Counted from the first letter of the stretch, positions 10,000 through 18,720 are shown. The stretch: DNA of 64,000 bases from Anaerolinea sp. (GCA_020725865.1 DYEC01000020.1:1-64000); one strand, 5' to 3'. A program made the numbers and translations. Notes: generated by a model from the letters alone, not told the origin.

Positions 10000-11643
10000 T
10001 CAGGGCAGGGGAGATCCACAGCTTTTCTCGCTGTCATAGCGGATGACTTGCATGTTGCCAGAGATGAAACAACGGTTTTGACGATCGAGTGTAGTTGCCT
10101 TGAGTAAAGAGGGCGCATAATTCTGCCGACGATGTTCCAGCGGGATTGACATCAGGTCAAGTAGAGTTGGTAAGATGTTACTGTGACTGGCAGGGTAAGC
10201 GGTGTCAGGCTGAACAGGCAATTTCCCCAAAATAAAAAGCGGAACACTGGCTTCGGCGTGGGTGAAGTTGCAGTGCAACCAGGTGGCACCTTCTTCAAAA
10301 AGCGTTTGTGCGTGGTCAGAGGTGTAGAGAATAATGGTATGTTGTAGTTGTCTTTGGGGATCTGGCAAAAGTTGCTTAAAAAACTCATTCACATTGAAAT
10401 AAACGCCATTATCATAAGGATTTTTAACCAAATCAGGTTCTTCCATATAATCCGTTGGAATAGGTCCCCAGAGCTTTGCTTCAGGCGGGTAGGAATGCTC
10501 ATACAGGAAGTGTACGCCTCTCTTGTTCAAAACGATAAAGTTGCCTGTTGAGGTGTCCAGGATATTGCGAATGATGTCAGCCGCTCTCTGATCTGCATGA
10601 ACATCTGTGCCCATTTGGTGAATATTCAGCCAATTATCAATATAAGCCAGATCGTTAAAGGTCAATCCATTCCAGAGATAATCGGTTTGAGCGTCAAGAT
10701 AGTAGGTTTTATATCCTGCTGCTCTTGCATAATGAAACACAGTGGGATATTCTATGGTTTGCTTTTTTACATTGTTGATGTTGTCTGCAATTTGAACACC
10801 GGTAATTAGCAGACTGTTAGCAATCTGACTGCAAGTGCCGCCGGCAACTGCTATCCCCCAGTTATACATGTAGCCGTTATTGTAAAGCGAAGCCAGGTAG
10901 GGTGTGGTATTCCGCTCATATCCGTTGACTTGAAGATGATCGCCACGAATGCTTTCATCAATGATAAAAACTATGTTGTTGACTGGCGGATTTTGTTGGA
11001 TTGGCTCAACCGTCTGCCGGGTTGTATGACGAGAGCCGCTTAATGCCCATTGTGTTACCGTCTGATAAAACTGAAACGAAGACAGGCCGGGATTGGTTAA
11101 CCAACCGTTGTATTGTGAGATCAGTACAGTTCCCCACAAAACAAAGGCAACAGGAAATAAAAGCCACCAGTTGCGGCTTGATTTTTTCTTTCCAGCTAAA
11201 ATAGCACAGATGACGTAAGCACCAATTGGAAGCAAAGCAAAGGCATTCAAGAAAATGTTTGCAGCATCATTCCACATCCGCAGTGGCGCCGTTAAAACGG
11301 TGTCCAGGTCAATCTCGGAGATGAAGCGGTGAAAAGCTTTCCAGTAGCCGTATTGTACGAGGGTTGCGATTGAGAGCAATCCTGCCCAAATAAAACGTCC
11401 CCAAAGCGGGAGGTGGAATGAAAACCAGGTGAACACCGCAAACGCCAGAAATGTCATTGCAGTAGTCAGTAGTCCTGTAAGAGGCTCTATACCCTGTCTC
11501 CTTTCCACGAGGAATAAAAAATACCCCTGTTGAGAAGATACAAAGTGTTCAACAACGTACATGAACAATGTGAAGAGAAGTGCCAGCAGAAAGCGTTGGT
11601 TGTCAGGATTGGAAAATTTAAGGACGAGTGATAATTTTTTCAT
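10000..11643 (-). CDS. Membrane-anchored sulfatase / phosphoethanolamine-transferase-like enzyme
   Basis: The 547-residue protein has about five N-terminal membrane helices (residues about 15-170) and a C-terminal alkaline-phosphatase-fold domain. NNIVFIIDESIRGDHLQVNG is the metal and nucleophile region, where EptA/LtaS proteins have a GET-R type motif; here it reads DESIRGD, so the likely nucleophile is Ser. Further motifs are TCSQIANSLLITG and LYTSDHAQTLFEEGATWLHC (the SDH metal site) and HAEASVPLFI. Known relatives transfer phospho-head groups to glycans or lipids outside the membrane. The start codon follows directly on the terminator of the upstream gene and has no clear ribosome site. 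Confidence 0.78.
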   Translation of the reverse strand: MKKLSLVLKFSNPDNQRFLLALLFTLFMYVVEHFVSSQQGYFLFLVERRQGIEPLTGLLTTAMTFLAFAVFTWFSFHLPLWGRFIWAGLLSIATLVQYGYWKAFHRFISEIDLDTVLTAPLRMWNDAANIFLNAFALLPIGAYVICAILAGKKKSSRNWWLLFPVAFVLWGTVLISQYNGWLTNPGLSSFQFYQTVTQWALSGSRHTTRQTVEPIQQNPPVNNIVFIIDESIRGDHLQVNGYERNTTPYLASLYNNGYMYNWGIAVAGGTCSQIANSLLITGVQIADNINNVKKQTIEYPTVFHYARAAGYKTYYLDAQTDYLWNGLTFNDLAYIDNWLNIHQMGTDVHADQRAADIIRNILDTSTGNFIVLNKRGVHFLYEHSYPPEAKLWGPIPTDYMEEPDLVKNPYDNGVYFNVNEFFKQLLPDPQRQLQHTIILYTSDHAQTLFEEGATWLHCNFTHAEASVPLFILGKLPVQPDTAYPASHSNILPTLLDLMSIPLEHRRQNYAPSLLKATTLDRQNRCFISGNMQVIRYDSEKSCGSPLP

Positions 11644-11653
11644 CTGAAAATGT

Positions 11654-11685
11654 AAAAAAGCTGGAAGGTGTGAGCTTCCAGCTTT
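11654..11685 (-). terminator. Rho-independent terminator of the EF-G-like gene
   Basis: On the minus strand, AAAGCTGGAAG and CTTCCAGCTTT form a 10-11 bp stem with a short loop, followed by TTTTTT. It lies about 20 nt after the EF-G-like stop and only about 10 nt before the sulfatase start codon. Confidence 0.85.
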
Positions 11686-11706
11686 GATACGTGGTCCGAG
11701 TGCAGG

Positions 11707-13776
11707 CTAGTCCTCTTTTGCCTGCTGAATTTCCTTCTGTCGTGCAGCAACAATTTCGCCAGTGATGTGAGCCGGCACAGTCTCATAGTGCGAAAACTCC
11801 ATCGTAAAGATGCCACGACCACCGGTGATGGAACGCAACTGCGTAGTATAGCGCAGCATTTCAGCCAGCGGTACCTGGGCTGAGATGGTCGAGCGACCTT
11901 TTTCGGTTTCCATGCCCTGCACGCGCGCCCGGCGGGTGTTCAGATCGCCAAGCACATCGCCCATGTTGGCTTCAGGAACAATGATTTTGACGTTCATAAT
12001 AGGTTCTTCCAGTACCGGTCCGGCATCTTTGAACGCCAGCTTGAAGGCTTCACGTCCGGCGATTTCAAAGGCAATGGGCTTGGAATCCACCGGATGTTCT
12101 TTGCCATCAAATACGGAAACACGGATGCCATGCACCGGATAACCTGCAAGGATGCCCTCTTTCATTGTATTACGGATGCCTTTTTCAATTGCTGGAATGT
12201 AGCTTGAGGATATGGCGCCGCCGAAAATGTCGTTGACAATTTCAAAATCACTTTCCTGCAGGGGTTCAATACGCAGGTGAACTTCACCGAATTGCCCGGC
12301 GCCGCCGGTCTGTTTTTTGTGACGGTACATCGCCTGAGCTTTTTTGGTGATGGCTTCCAGATAGGGAACTTTTGGCACGTCAATCAGGAGATTAACCTGG
12401 AATTTACTCTCAGCACGACGAATGGCAACTTCAATGTGTTGGTCACCCATACCCTGCAGAATGGTCTGGTTGGTTGCTGCTTCGTTGTACCAAGTAAGGG
12501 TCAGGTCTTCCTCACACAAACGAGTTAATGTAGGCGTGATTTTAGCCGAGTCAGCTTGAGTCTTGGGCATGATTGCCACGCGGTAGAGGGCGTGTGGGTA
12601 TTCAGGCACGGGCAGGGTGAGCGGATGCCCCCGGTCACAGAAGGTATTCCCGGTTGAGGTTTCGCTCAATTTTGGCACCATTCCAATATCGCCGGCATGG
12701 ATGGTTTTTACTGCGATGGTTTCCTTACCCCGCGGCACATACAGGGTGCCGAGGCGTTCTTCTAGCCCTTTTGTTTGGTTCCAAACGCGGCTATCAGAGG
12801 CAATCATTCCGGAATAAACCCGGAAATAGGTTTGTTTGCCAACATAAGGGTCGGCAGTGGTTTTCCATACATAAGCGGCTAGGGGACCAGCATCCGAAGC
12901 ATTGAGTTCTTCATTGCCGTCTTTCCCGCTGGCAGTGGTAGTAACATCACTAGGAGCGGGTAACAGATCAACAATGGCATCCAGCAATGGGAAGATACCC
13001 ATTTCGGCGCCGCCTGCGGCTACAAATACCGGGATGAAATTGCCCTGCATGACGACTTTACGCAGCCCGCGCAAAATTTCTTCTGGCGAGAGCTGAAGAG
13101 TTTCCAGGTATTTTTCCATCAGCGCATCCTCGCCTTCAGCGGCGGCTTCTACAAGTTGCTGGTAGGCACTTTCGGCGGCAGCTTTAAACTCTGCGGGGAT
13201 ATCCACAGCCTTTTTCCCATCACCAGGATAAGCTTTCATGGTTAGGAGGTCAATCACACCCTGAAAATCAGTCCTTTCGCCCCAGGGAAGCTGAACGGGA
13301 ATCAATCGAGTTTCGGAATATTCCTGGATAGATGCCAGCGCTTTTTGGAAATTGGCATTTTCACGATTCATTTTGTTGATGAGCACAAAACGCGGCAGCT
13401 TAAATTTATTACAGTAATCCCAGGCGATTTCAGTTCCCACCTCGCGCCCGGAGACTGAGTCAATGACAACAATCGCACTGTCGGCAACACGCAGGGCAGA
13501 GATAACTTCGCCGATGAAATCATTGTACCCGGGAGTGTCAAGCAAGTTGATCTTGACATCGCGGTACTCAATGGGGATGACTGTTGAATAAAGCGAAATC
13601 CCTCGTCGGATTTCTTCTTCATCATAGTCGGATACTGTGCTCCCGTCTTCTATTTTTCCCAGGCGCGTGGTGACACCTGTGCAATGGAGAAAAGCCTCCG
13701 TGAGCATGGTCTTGCCGGCGCTGCTATGAGATACTAATGCGACATTGCGAATATGCTCAGCCGTATATTCTTTCAT
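11707..13776 (-). CDS. Elongation factor G-like GTPase (FusA paralogue)
   Basis: The 689-residue protein has the full EF-G layout: GTPase domain, domain II, and domains III-V ending in the RNP-like fold (LRSITGGRGIFTMEF). G1 is HSSAGKTML in place of the usual HIDAGKTT of translocating EF-G. G3 is DTPGYNDF where EF-G has DTPGHVDF, and G4 is NKMNRE. These departures place it with the EF-G-like or FusA2 type proteins, whose role in ribosome translocation or recycling is uncertain. A strong promoter lies 42 nt upstream and a terminator follows, so it is a single-gene unit. Confidence 0.85.
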   Translation of the reverse strand: MKEYTAEHIRNVALVSHSSAGKTMLTEAFLHCTGVTTRLGKIEDGSTVSDYDEEEIRRGISLYSTVIPIEYRDVKINLLDTPGYNDFIGEVISALRVADSAIVVIDSVSGREVGTEIAWDYCNKFKLPRFVLINKMNRENANFQKALASIQEYSETRLIPVQLPWGERTDFQGVIDLLTMKAYPGDGKKAVDIPAEFKAAAESAYQQLVEAAAEGEDALMEKYLETLQLSPEEILRGLRKVVMQGNFIPVFVAAGGAEMGIFPLLDAIVDLLPAPSDVTTTASGKDGNEELNASDAGPLAAYVWKTTADPYVGKQTYFRVYSGMIASDSRVWNQTKGLEERLGTLYVPRGKETIAVKTIHAGDIGMVPKLSETSTGNTFCDRGHPLTLPVPEYPHALYRVAIMPKTQADSAKITPTLTRLCEEDLTLTWYNEAATNQTILQGMGDQHIEVAIRRAESKFQVNLLIDVPKVPYLEAITKKAQAMYRHKKQTGGAGQFGEVHLRIEPLQESDFEIVNDIFGGAISSSYIPAIEKGIRNTMKEGILAGYPVHGIRVSVFDGKEHPVDSKPIAFEIAGREAFKLAFKDAGPVLEEPIMNVKIIVPEANMGDVLGDLNTRRARVQGMETEKGRSTISAQVPLAEMLRYTTQLRSITGGRGIFTMEFSHYETVPAHITGEIVAARQKEIQQAKED

Positions 13777-13817
13777 GGACAGATAACCCTTCTTTACATA
13801 AAAATTGCAGACACCCT

Positions 13818-13846
13818 ATTTTAAGGGAAGTTGTTATTATTGTCAA
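13818..13846 (-). promoter_or_regulatory. Sigma-70 promoter of the EF-G-like gene
   Basis: On the minus strand, TTGACA (13841-13846) and TAAAAT (13818-13823) are separated by 17 nt, about 40 nt upstream of the ATG at 13776. Confidence 0.75.
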
Positions 13847-13877
13847 AGTTTGCAGGTGGTTTTTCGTATTCTCATGG

Positions 13878-15308
13878 TCAGTCAGATTCTCTTTCGCCCC
13901 TTTTTCGTCGGCTTTTTTCAGTACGCAGAGTCCCTGTCCCGACGCGATAGGAGGGTATATCCATTGCAACAATTGTGCAAATCCGCTTATCTAACATTCG
14001 GCTGCGGATGCGCGGGTCCAGTTCTTCCAGCGTGCTGCTCGAGGTAATGACGGTTGACAGTCGGGCGATGTACCGGTAATTAAAGATCTGATACAGTTTT
14101 TCACGCGCCCAGGGGGTTGCGCTTTGTGTTCCTAAATCATCCAGAATCAAGAGTGGCGACATGCGCACTTGATCAAACAAATGATCATAGGATATATTGC
14201 TGCTGGGCCCAAACGTGGCGCGCAGGTGATCTAACAAATCTGGTACAACAACAAACATTGGGGATTCTCCCAGCGAATGGCGATAGTTTCCAATTGCGGC
14301 AGCCAGGTGTGTTTTGCCTACTCCATAGGCGCCCAGAATCACCAACCAGCCGCGTGGGTTTTCAGCAAATTGGTGTGCCGTCTTGAAGGCTTTTTCGATC
14401 ATCTGTTGCTGATCAGGTGTTAATTTTTCCTGCTCACGCAAGCTGAAATTTCCAAAAGTTTGTTCCTGATGGAGGTGCAACACCGAGAGTGGGGGGTGGC
14501 TGAGGTCTTCTGCTTTGCGCCGGTAATCTGGGGCAGTGATTTTAACCTTGCTAACTAGCTCGGTATCCAGCAAACGGGACACAATACGTCCGTCAATTTC
14601 TTTCAAATCCTGATTGGTAGTAATGACCGTCGGTAGACGGTTTATATAACGATGATTGATAATCTGGAATAACTTTTCTGCTGCCCAAGCAGTGGTATTT
14701 TGGGTTCCCAAATCATCCAGAACGAGCAATTGGATGTTGCGTATTTCATTAAAGCGTTCTTCAAAGGTAGTGTCCGCCGAGTCGAATGAAAAACGTAGCC
14801 AGTCGAGAAGATCCGGAACCGTCAAGAATAGCGTTGGCACACCCAATGAGACGGCATGGTTTGCGATTGCTGCTGCAAGGTGAGTTTTGCCACAGCCATA
14901 CCCCCCCATCAACAATAACCAGCCTTCCAGCCGACGGGCGAACTGAGTTGCCTGATTTAATGCCATTTCCAGTGTACGGGTCTGTTCTGCACCCAGATTG
15001 ACCAGCCCCTGTGGATTGAAAGTCTCAAATGTCATGTGTCGAAACGAGTCCAGATTGCTCAGCCGAAATAGTCTTTGTTGCATGATCTGGTTAACCTGGC
15101 TATGACGACATGTGCAAATCTGGAGTTTACCGAAATCCGGATGGTCAATTGGTAAATCCTGGCGGATGAAACCAACCCCTTTGCAAATTGGACAGTTTGG
15201 GTCACCGAATGTGGCTGACTGTTTGGGTTCAACGTTCGATGAATTCTGCAAACTCGCCTTCAAGGTAGCGTCGGCGACTTGCTTCAGTGTTTGAGCGATC
15301 TTTGGCAT
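13878..15308 (-). CDS. DnaC/IstB-type helicase-loader ATPase with two tandem AAA+ modules
   Basis: The 476-residue protein starts with a four-cysteine zinc-like module (C39, C42, C65, C67). Two complete DnaC/DnaI-like AAA+ ATPase modules follow. Module 1 has Walker A GGYGCGKT (135-142) and Walker B LLVLDDLG (194-201). Module 2 has Walker A GAYGVGKT (326-333) and Walker B LLILDDLG (386-393). Each is followed by a TVIT sensor-1 strand and an arginine-rich segment (SRLLD / SRMLD). Ordinary DnaC/DnaI loaders have one such module. It is the third gene of an operon with dnaB and a DnaD-like gene, and its start, with a GAGG ribosome site, overlaps the DnaD-like gene by 80 nt. Helicase loading at origins is strongly suggested by context. 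Confidence 0.88.
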   Translation of the reverse strand: MPKIAQTLKQVADATLKASLQNSSNVEPKQSATFGDPNCPICKGVGFIRQDLPIDHPDFGKLQICTCRHSQVNQIMQQRLFRLSNLDSFRHMTFETFNPQGLVNLGAEQTRTLEMALNQATQFARRLEGWLLLMGGYGCGKTHLAAAIANHAVSLGVPTLFLTVPDLLDWLRFSFDSADTTFEERFNEIRNIQLLVLDDLGTQNTTAWAAEKLFQIINHRYINRLPTVITTNQDLKEIDGRIVSRLLDTELVSKVKITAPDYRRKAEDLSHPPLSVLHLHQEQTFGNFSLREQEKLTPDQQQMIEKAFKTAHQFAENPRGWLVILGAYGVGKTHLAAAIGNYRHSLGESPMFVVVPDLLDHLRATFGPSSNISYDHLFDQVRMSPLLILDDLGTQSATPWAREKLYQIFNYRYIARLSTVITSSSTLEELDPRIRSRMLDKRICTIVAMDIPSYRVGTGTLRTEKSRRKRGERESD

Positions 15309-15933
15309 GTCGTCCTCTTTCTTGCCATGAATTCAAAATGGCTTCCACATAACGCCAGCGGCGAATGTTGTTGGCTACAGCGATGCGCATGGCATCTTCA
15401 ATCCAATCAGCGGGATACTTTTGCTCGGCATCTCGCAGGACATCAGCAACCATGGGCGTAAGTGGACCAAAGTTTTCTTCGTAGAGCCGGAAGATGTTTG
15501 GTCGCTCCTGTTGCAGAGTAACAGGTAAACGGCTGACTTGTTCCGGTGTCCATTCGCCGAGTTCAAGTGCCTGGATGGCAGCTCGCCCGCGCGCTGAATT
15601 CAGTACATATACTGCTTGTTGAGTGCTACCGCCAAGGGGCTGTCCTTTAAGCAGGGTGCCGCGTAACACGGCGCGTTCTAAGCCTTCCTGAAGTGCGGCT
15701 TCGGCAGCAGTGCTTGTTGTACCCAATCCTTCCATAAATGACCTGTCATTGACGAAATCCTGCCAGGTGATGTAGCGGATGCTGCCTTCTTGCTGTCCCA
15801 GAAACCAGAAAGCATAAAGGGTGATTTTGAGTTCTGCCAGATGATCAATGGCTGGCAATAGTTCACTGAAAAACTGAGCCGGCAGCGAAACCATGCGTAT
15901 TTTTCCTGCCGGAAAACCTTTGAATGAACTCAT
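15229..15933 (-). CDS. DnaD-domain replication initiation protein
   Basis: The 234-residue protein has an N-terminal winged-helix-like region (about 15-80) and a C-terminal DnaD/DnaB2 domain (about 145-215). Motifs are IFRLYEENFGPLTP, WIEDAMRIAVANNIRRWRYV and EAILNSW, matching the YxxxIxxxNxR-type helix of DnaD family proteins. In Firmicutes DnaD remodels origin DNA and brings in the helicase and its loader. It starts 10 nt after dnaB with an AGAGGATAG ribosome site and overlaps the loader gene. The three genes therefore make a compact helicase-loading operon. Confidence 0.85.
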   Translation of the reverse strand: MSSFKGFPAGKIRMVSLPAQFFSELLPAIDHLAELKITLYAFWFLGQQEGSIRYITWQDFVNDRSFMEGLGTTSTAAEAALQEGLERAVLRGTLLKGQPLGGSTQQAVYVLNSARGRAAIQALELGEWTPEQVSRLPVTLQQERPNIFRLYEENFGPLTPMVADVLRDAEQKYPADWIEDAMRIAVANNIRRWRYVEAILNSWQERGRHAKDRSNTEASRRRYLEGEFAEFIER

Positions 15934-15943
15934 CTATCCTCTT

Positions 15944-17332
15944 TCAACTTCGAACCGGTATGCTCGCGGTAGCAGCGTTGTCAAAACGCGCCAGATTGTG
16001 CAGAAACACCAGCTCAATGCCGGGGTGCGTTGGACCGTTCCGGTGTTTGGCAACGATGATTTCGGCGATATTCTGACGTGGGCTATCTCGATCCAACATA
16101 TCTGGGCGATGGATAAACATGACGACATCTGCGTCTTGTTCCAGACTGCCTGACTCGCGCAAATCGGACAGCACTGGTTTTTTATCTGCGCGCTGTTCGA
16201 CAGCGCGGGAGAGTTGGGCTGCTGCCAGAACGGGTACATTCAGCTCGCGTGCCAAAACTTTTAGGTTCCGTGAGATGTATGAAACTTCCTGGACGCGATT
16301 TTCTGTGCGTATATCTCCACTCATGAGTTGCAAATAGTCCACAATAATCAAATCCAGCTGATATTCCAAATGCAGGCGGCGGCACTTGGTGCGCAATTGT
16401 AGCGGTGTAATGGCAGGTGTATCGTCCAGGAAAATCTGCGTATCTCCCAGTACCTCGATCGCATGGGTGAAGAGGGGTAAATCTTCTTCAGAGAGCTTGC
16501 CACTGCGCAGACGTTGTGTATCAATCCCGGTTTCCTGAGCAATCAGACGCTGCACCAGTTGCTCATTCGACATTTCCAGCGAGAAAATTGCAACATGTTT
16601 CTTATGCTTCTGGGCGGCATTTTTGGCAACAGATAGCAAAAAGCCAGTTTTACCAGAGCCGGGACGTCCAGCAACAATTAGTAAATCGGATTTTTGCAAG
16701 CCTCCTAGCAACCGATCTAGGTCGATCAGTCCGGTTGGGACACCGTAAATTTCTTCAGCGCGCCGGGAAAGAAGACTAATGCGGTCATAGACATCGCTCA
16801 ATACCTGCTGGATGGGCTGCAAGTCGTGGCGGATGCGTCGTTCGCTGATGCCAAAGATTGCCTTTTCTGCTTCGCCGAGAACGGTATCAATGGATTTTTG
16901 TTGGTCATAAGCCAGCTTTGCCAGTTCATTAGCCGAGGATAGCATCCGGCGGCGGATGGCGGTCTCTTCAATGATACGACCGTATGCCTCTGCATGAAGC
17001 GAAGTGGGAGTCTGGTTAATCAGGGACATGATATATGCGCTGCCGCCCACTTCATCGAGCTGATTCTTTTGCTCCAGGGTTTCGCAGACTGTTAAGAAGT
17101 CAATGGGAATGCGGTGTTCGTGTAAATAGTTGAAAGTTTCCCATATCCAGCGGTTACGCACAATGTAAAAATCGTCTGCCTGAAGAAATTGGGCAACTTC
17201 GTAGTATGTTTCAGGATTTATCAAGATTGCCCCCAGTACAGCCTCTTCCGCTTCACGACTGTGAGGCTGAACCTGTATTGCCTGAGACTGAACATCACTC
17301 AAGGAAAATTGTTCGCTCATACGATTAGCCAT
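15944..17332 (-). CDS. dnaB: Replicative DNA helicase DnaB
   Basis: The ring helicase unwinds DNA at the replication fork. The N-terminal domain begins PHSREAEEAVLGAILINPE. The RecA-like domain shows Walker A AGRPGSGKTG, Walker B-like DLIIVDYLQLM, and SQLSRAVEQRADKKPVLSDL with RESGSLEQDADVV. The frame extends to 17371, but that ATG lies within or before the upstream terminator, so ATG 17332 (MANRM) or 17320 (MSEQF) is more likely; I use 17332. No clear ribosome site precedes either. It heads the operon with the DnaD-like gene and the double DnaC-like gene. No intein is present. Confidence 0.92.
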   Translation of the reverse strand: MANRMSEQFSLSDVQSQAIQVQPHSREAEEAVLGAILINPETYYEVAQFLQADDFYIVRNRWIWETFNYLHEHRIPIDFLTVCETLEQKNQLDEVGGSAYIMSLINQTPTSLHAEAYGRIIEETAIRRRMLSSANELAKLAYDQQKSIDTVLGEAEKAIFGISERRIRHDLQPIQQVLSDVYDRISLLSRRAEEIYGVPTGLIDLDRLLGGLQKSDLLIVAGRPGSGKTGFLLSVAKNAAQKHKKHVAIFSLEMSNEQLVQRLIAQETGIDTQRLRSGKLSEEDLPLFTHAIEVLGDTQIFLDDTPAITPLQLRTKCRRLHLEYQLDLIIVDYLQLMSGDIRTENRVQEVSYISRNLKVLARELNVPVLAAAQLSRAVEQRADKKPVLSDLRESGSLEQDADVVMFIHRPDMLDRDSPRQNIAEIIVAKHRNGPTHPGIELVFLHNLARFDNAATASIPVRS

Positions 17333-17336
17333 GGAT

Positions 17337-17367
17337 AAAAAACCGGAGCATCCATACCGCCCCGGTT
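17337..17367 (-). terminator. Rho-independent terminator of the bifunctional-nuclease gene
   Basis: On the minus strand AACCGGGGC and GCTCCGGTT form a 9 bp stem including one G-T pair, followed by TTTTTT. It begins 11 nt after the nuclease stop and abuts the dnaB start region. Confidence 0.8.
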
Positions 17368-17377
17368 GCAATGTTTA

Positions 17378-17986
17378 TTATTTTTGGGGGTCGGGTTTGT
17401 CTTTGTCTGTATCGCTGTCACCTTCTTTTTTATCCGGGTTGTCTTCATCAAGGTTCAAGTTTTGCAGAAAGTCCTCAAATATAGAAAGACGATCTTCGCT
17501 TTCTTCCGGTAATTCTTCAACCGGTTCAGGTGGCGGGGGAACCAGGGGTTGTTGCTGAGGTTGTTCGGCGATATCACGTTCCGGAACGATACCGGCGACA
17601 TCCAGTACATCCTGAGCAACATATACCGGTACATGGAAACGAACCGCTAAAGCTAATGCATCCGAGGGGCGTGAATCAACGTCAAGTGTCTGCCCGTTTA
17701 CTTCCAGAACCAGATTCCCATAGAAAACATCATCGCGCAAGGCGATAATTTCAACCCGAACTAAGCGGGCATTCAAGGCGTGGATGACATTTTTGAGTAA
17801 ATCATGTGTTTGTGGTCTTGCCACTTCAACTTCTTGAAGGGAAATTGTAATCGCTTCGGCTTCATACGGACCAATCCAGATGGGAAGATACCGCTCTGCA
17901 TTCAGCTCTCGCAATACAACAATCCGTTGTTGATTTGTCAGACTCACTCGGACACTATCAATCACAACTTCTATCATTCTGGGCAT
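17378..17986 (-). CDS. Bifunctional nuclease (DUF151) domain protein
   Basis: The frame opens at 18022, but the ATG at 17986 (MPRMIEVV) has a GGAAGGTG ribosome site 6 nt upstream and matches the usual start of this family. Residues 1-130 form the DUF151 domain, with LPIWIGPYEAEAI, and SRPSDALALAVR as its conserved signature. The remaining 70 residues are an acidic, proline-rich tail. Domain members have reported DNase/RNase activity, but the physiological role is unknown. It has its own terminator, and its promoter should lie in the intergenic region shared with the phasin gene. Confidence 0.85.
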   Translation of the reverse strand: MPRMIEVVIDSVRVSLTNQQRIVVLRELNAERYLPIWIGPYEAEAITISLQEVEVARPQTHDLLKNVIHALNARLVRVEIIALRDDVFYGNLVLEVNGQTLDVDSRPSDALALAVRFHVPVYVAQDVLDVAGIVPERDIAEQPQQQPLVPPPPEPVEELPEESEDRLSIFEDFLQNLNLDEDNPDKKEGDSDTDKDKPDPQK

Positions 17987-18089
17987 AAACACCTTCCTGA
18001 TCTTAAAAGAACGAGGCTGCATCGTGCTGGTGTTTTTATTCTAACACGGGCGACACCTAGACGCAACACGAATCAAAGAATTGTTCATC

Positions 18090-18138
18090 TTGACAAAATA
18101 ACGCGGTGCGTTATAATATGAATAACGCACCGCGTTAT
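18090..18138 (+). promoter_or_regulatory. Strong promoter overlapped by a nested double palindrome (operator)
   Basis: TTGACA (18090-18095) and TATAAT (18112-18117) are 16 nt apart. The 17-bp quasi-palindrome ATAACGCGGTGCGTTAT (18098-18114) fills the spacer and its reverse complement ATAACGCACCGCGTTAT (18122-18138) covers the predicted start site. The outer flanks TTGACAAAATAA and TTATTTTGTCAA are also inverted, so the whole about 65-bp region is a palindrome. A dimeric repressor of the TetR or similar type bound as two dimers is the obvious inference. No regulator gene is adjacent. Confidence 0.8.
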
Positions 18139-18176
18139 AATTTATTTTGTCAATTTTGATATATGTGGAGGTTGAA

Positions 18177-18536
18177 ATGACCGCTGAAGGTAAAAGCACT
18201 GAGAGAGAAAAACAGAAAGAGGCGCGTTCGCCACTTTACGAGGTTTCACGAAAAGTATTGTTGGCTGCGGTAGGAGCAGCCGTGATCGCCCAAGACGAGA
18301 TAGAGAATTTTGTCGAGCGTCTGGTGGAACATGGCGAAATGGCAGAGAAGGAAGCCCGCAAGTTGGCGCAGGAGGTTCTGGAGCGCCGCGAAAAATTGGA
18401 GCGGGAGCGCCGGATGGAACGAGAGCGCCGCTCTGGCGGTGTGACCAAAGCTGATATAGAAGCCTTGAATGCCAAAATTGCTGAATTGAACAAAAAGATA
18501 GAAGAACTCAGGAAAGAGCGCTCTGCTCAGGAATAA
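18177..18536 (+). CDS. Phasin-like coiled-coil protein
   Basis: The ATG at 18177 has GGAGG 6 nt upstream and is preferred over a start at 18147. The 119-residue protein has a short hydrophobic helix (SRKVLLAAVGAAVIAQDEI), then EKEARKLAQEVLERREKLE, a charged helix, and a C-terminal coiled coil (IAELNKKIEELRKER). This is the layout of phasin-family / PHA-granule regulator proteins (COG3937-like). Some relatives bind polyhydroxyalkanoate granules, others are of unknown function. Its promoter is covered by a large operator, so expression is probably tightly repressed. Confidence 0.75.
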   Translation: MTAEGKSTEREKQKEARSPLYEVSRKVLLAAVGAAVIAQDEIENFVERLVEHGEMAEKEARKLAQEVLERREKLERERRMERERRSGGVTKADIEALNAKIAELNKKIEELRKERSAQE

Positions 18537-18720
18537 TGTGGGTCGGTATTATGTTGCGACGGGTGTTTTGAAAAACTCAATGCGCCTGAGTAGATTTTCT
18601 TTGGATTTTCAAGGTGTCTTTGGCTAAGAAATCCCACCCCGAATCTTTTGAGTTATGGGGTGTAAGTTTCTGTTGGTAGGATATGAAAGCTTAAAATTAT
18701 TCAAATTTCCCTTGAAATAG

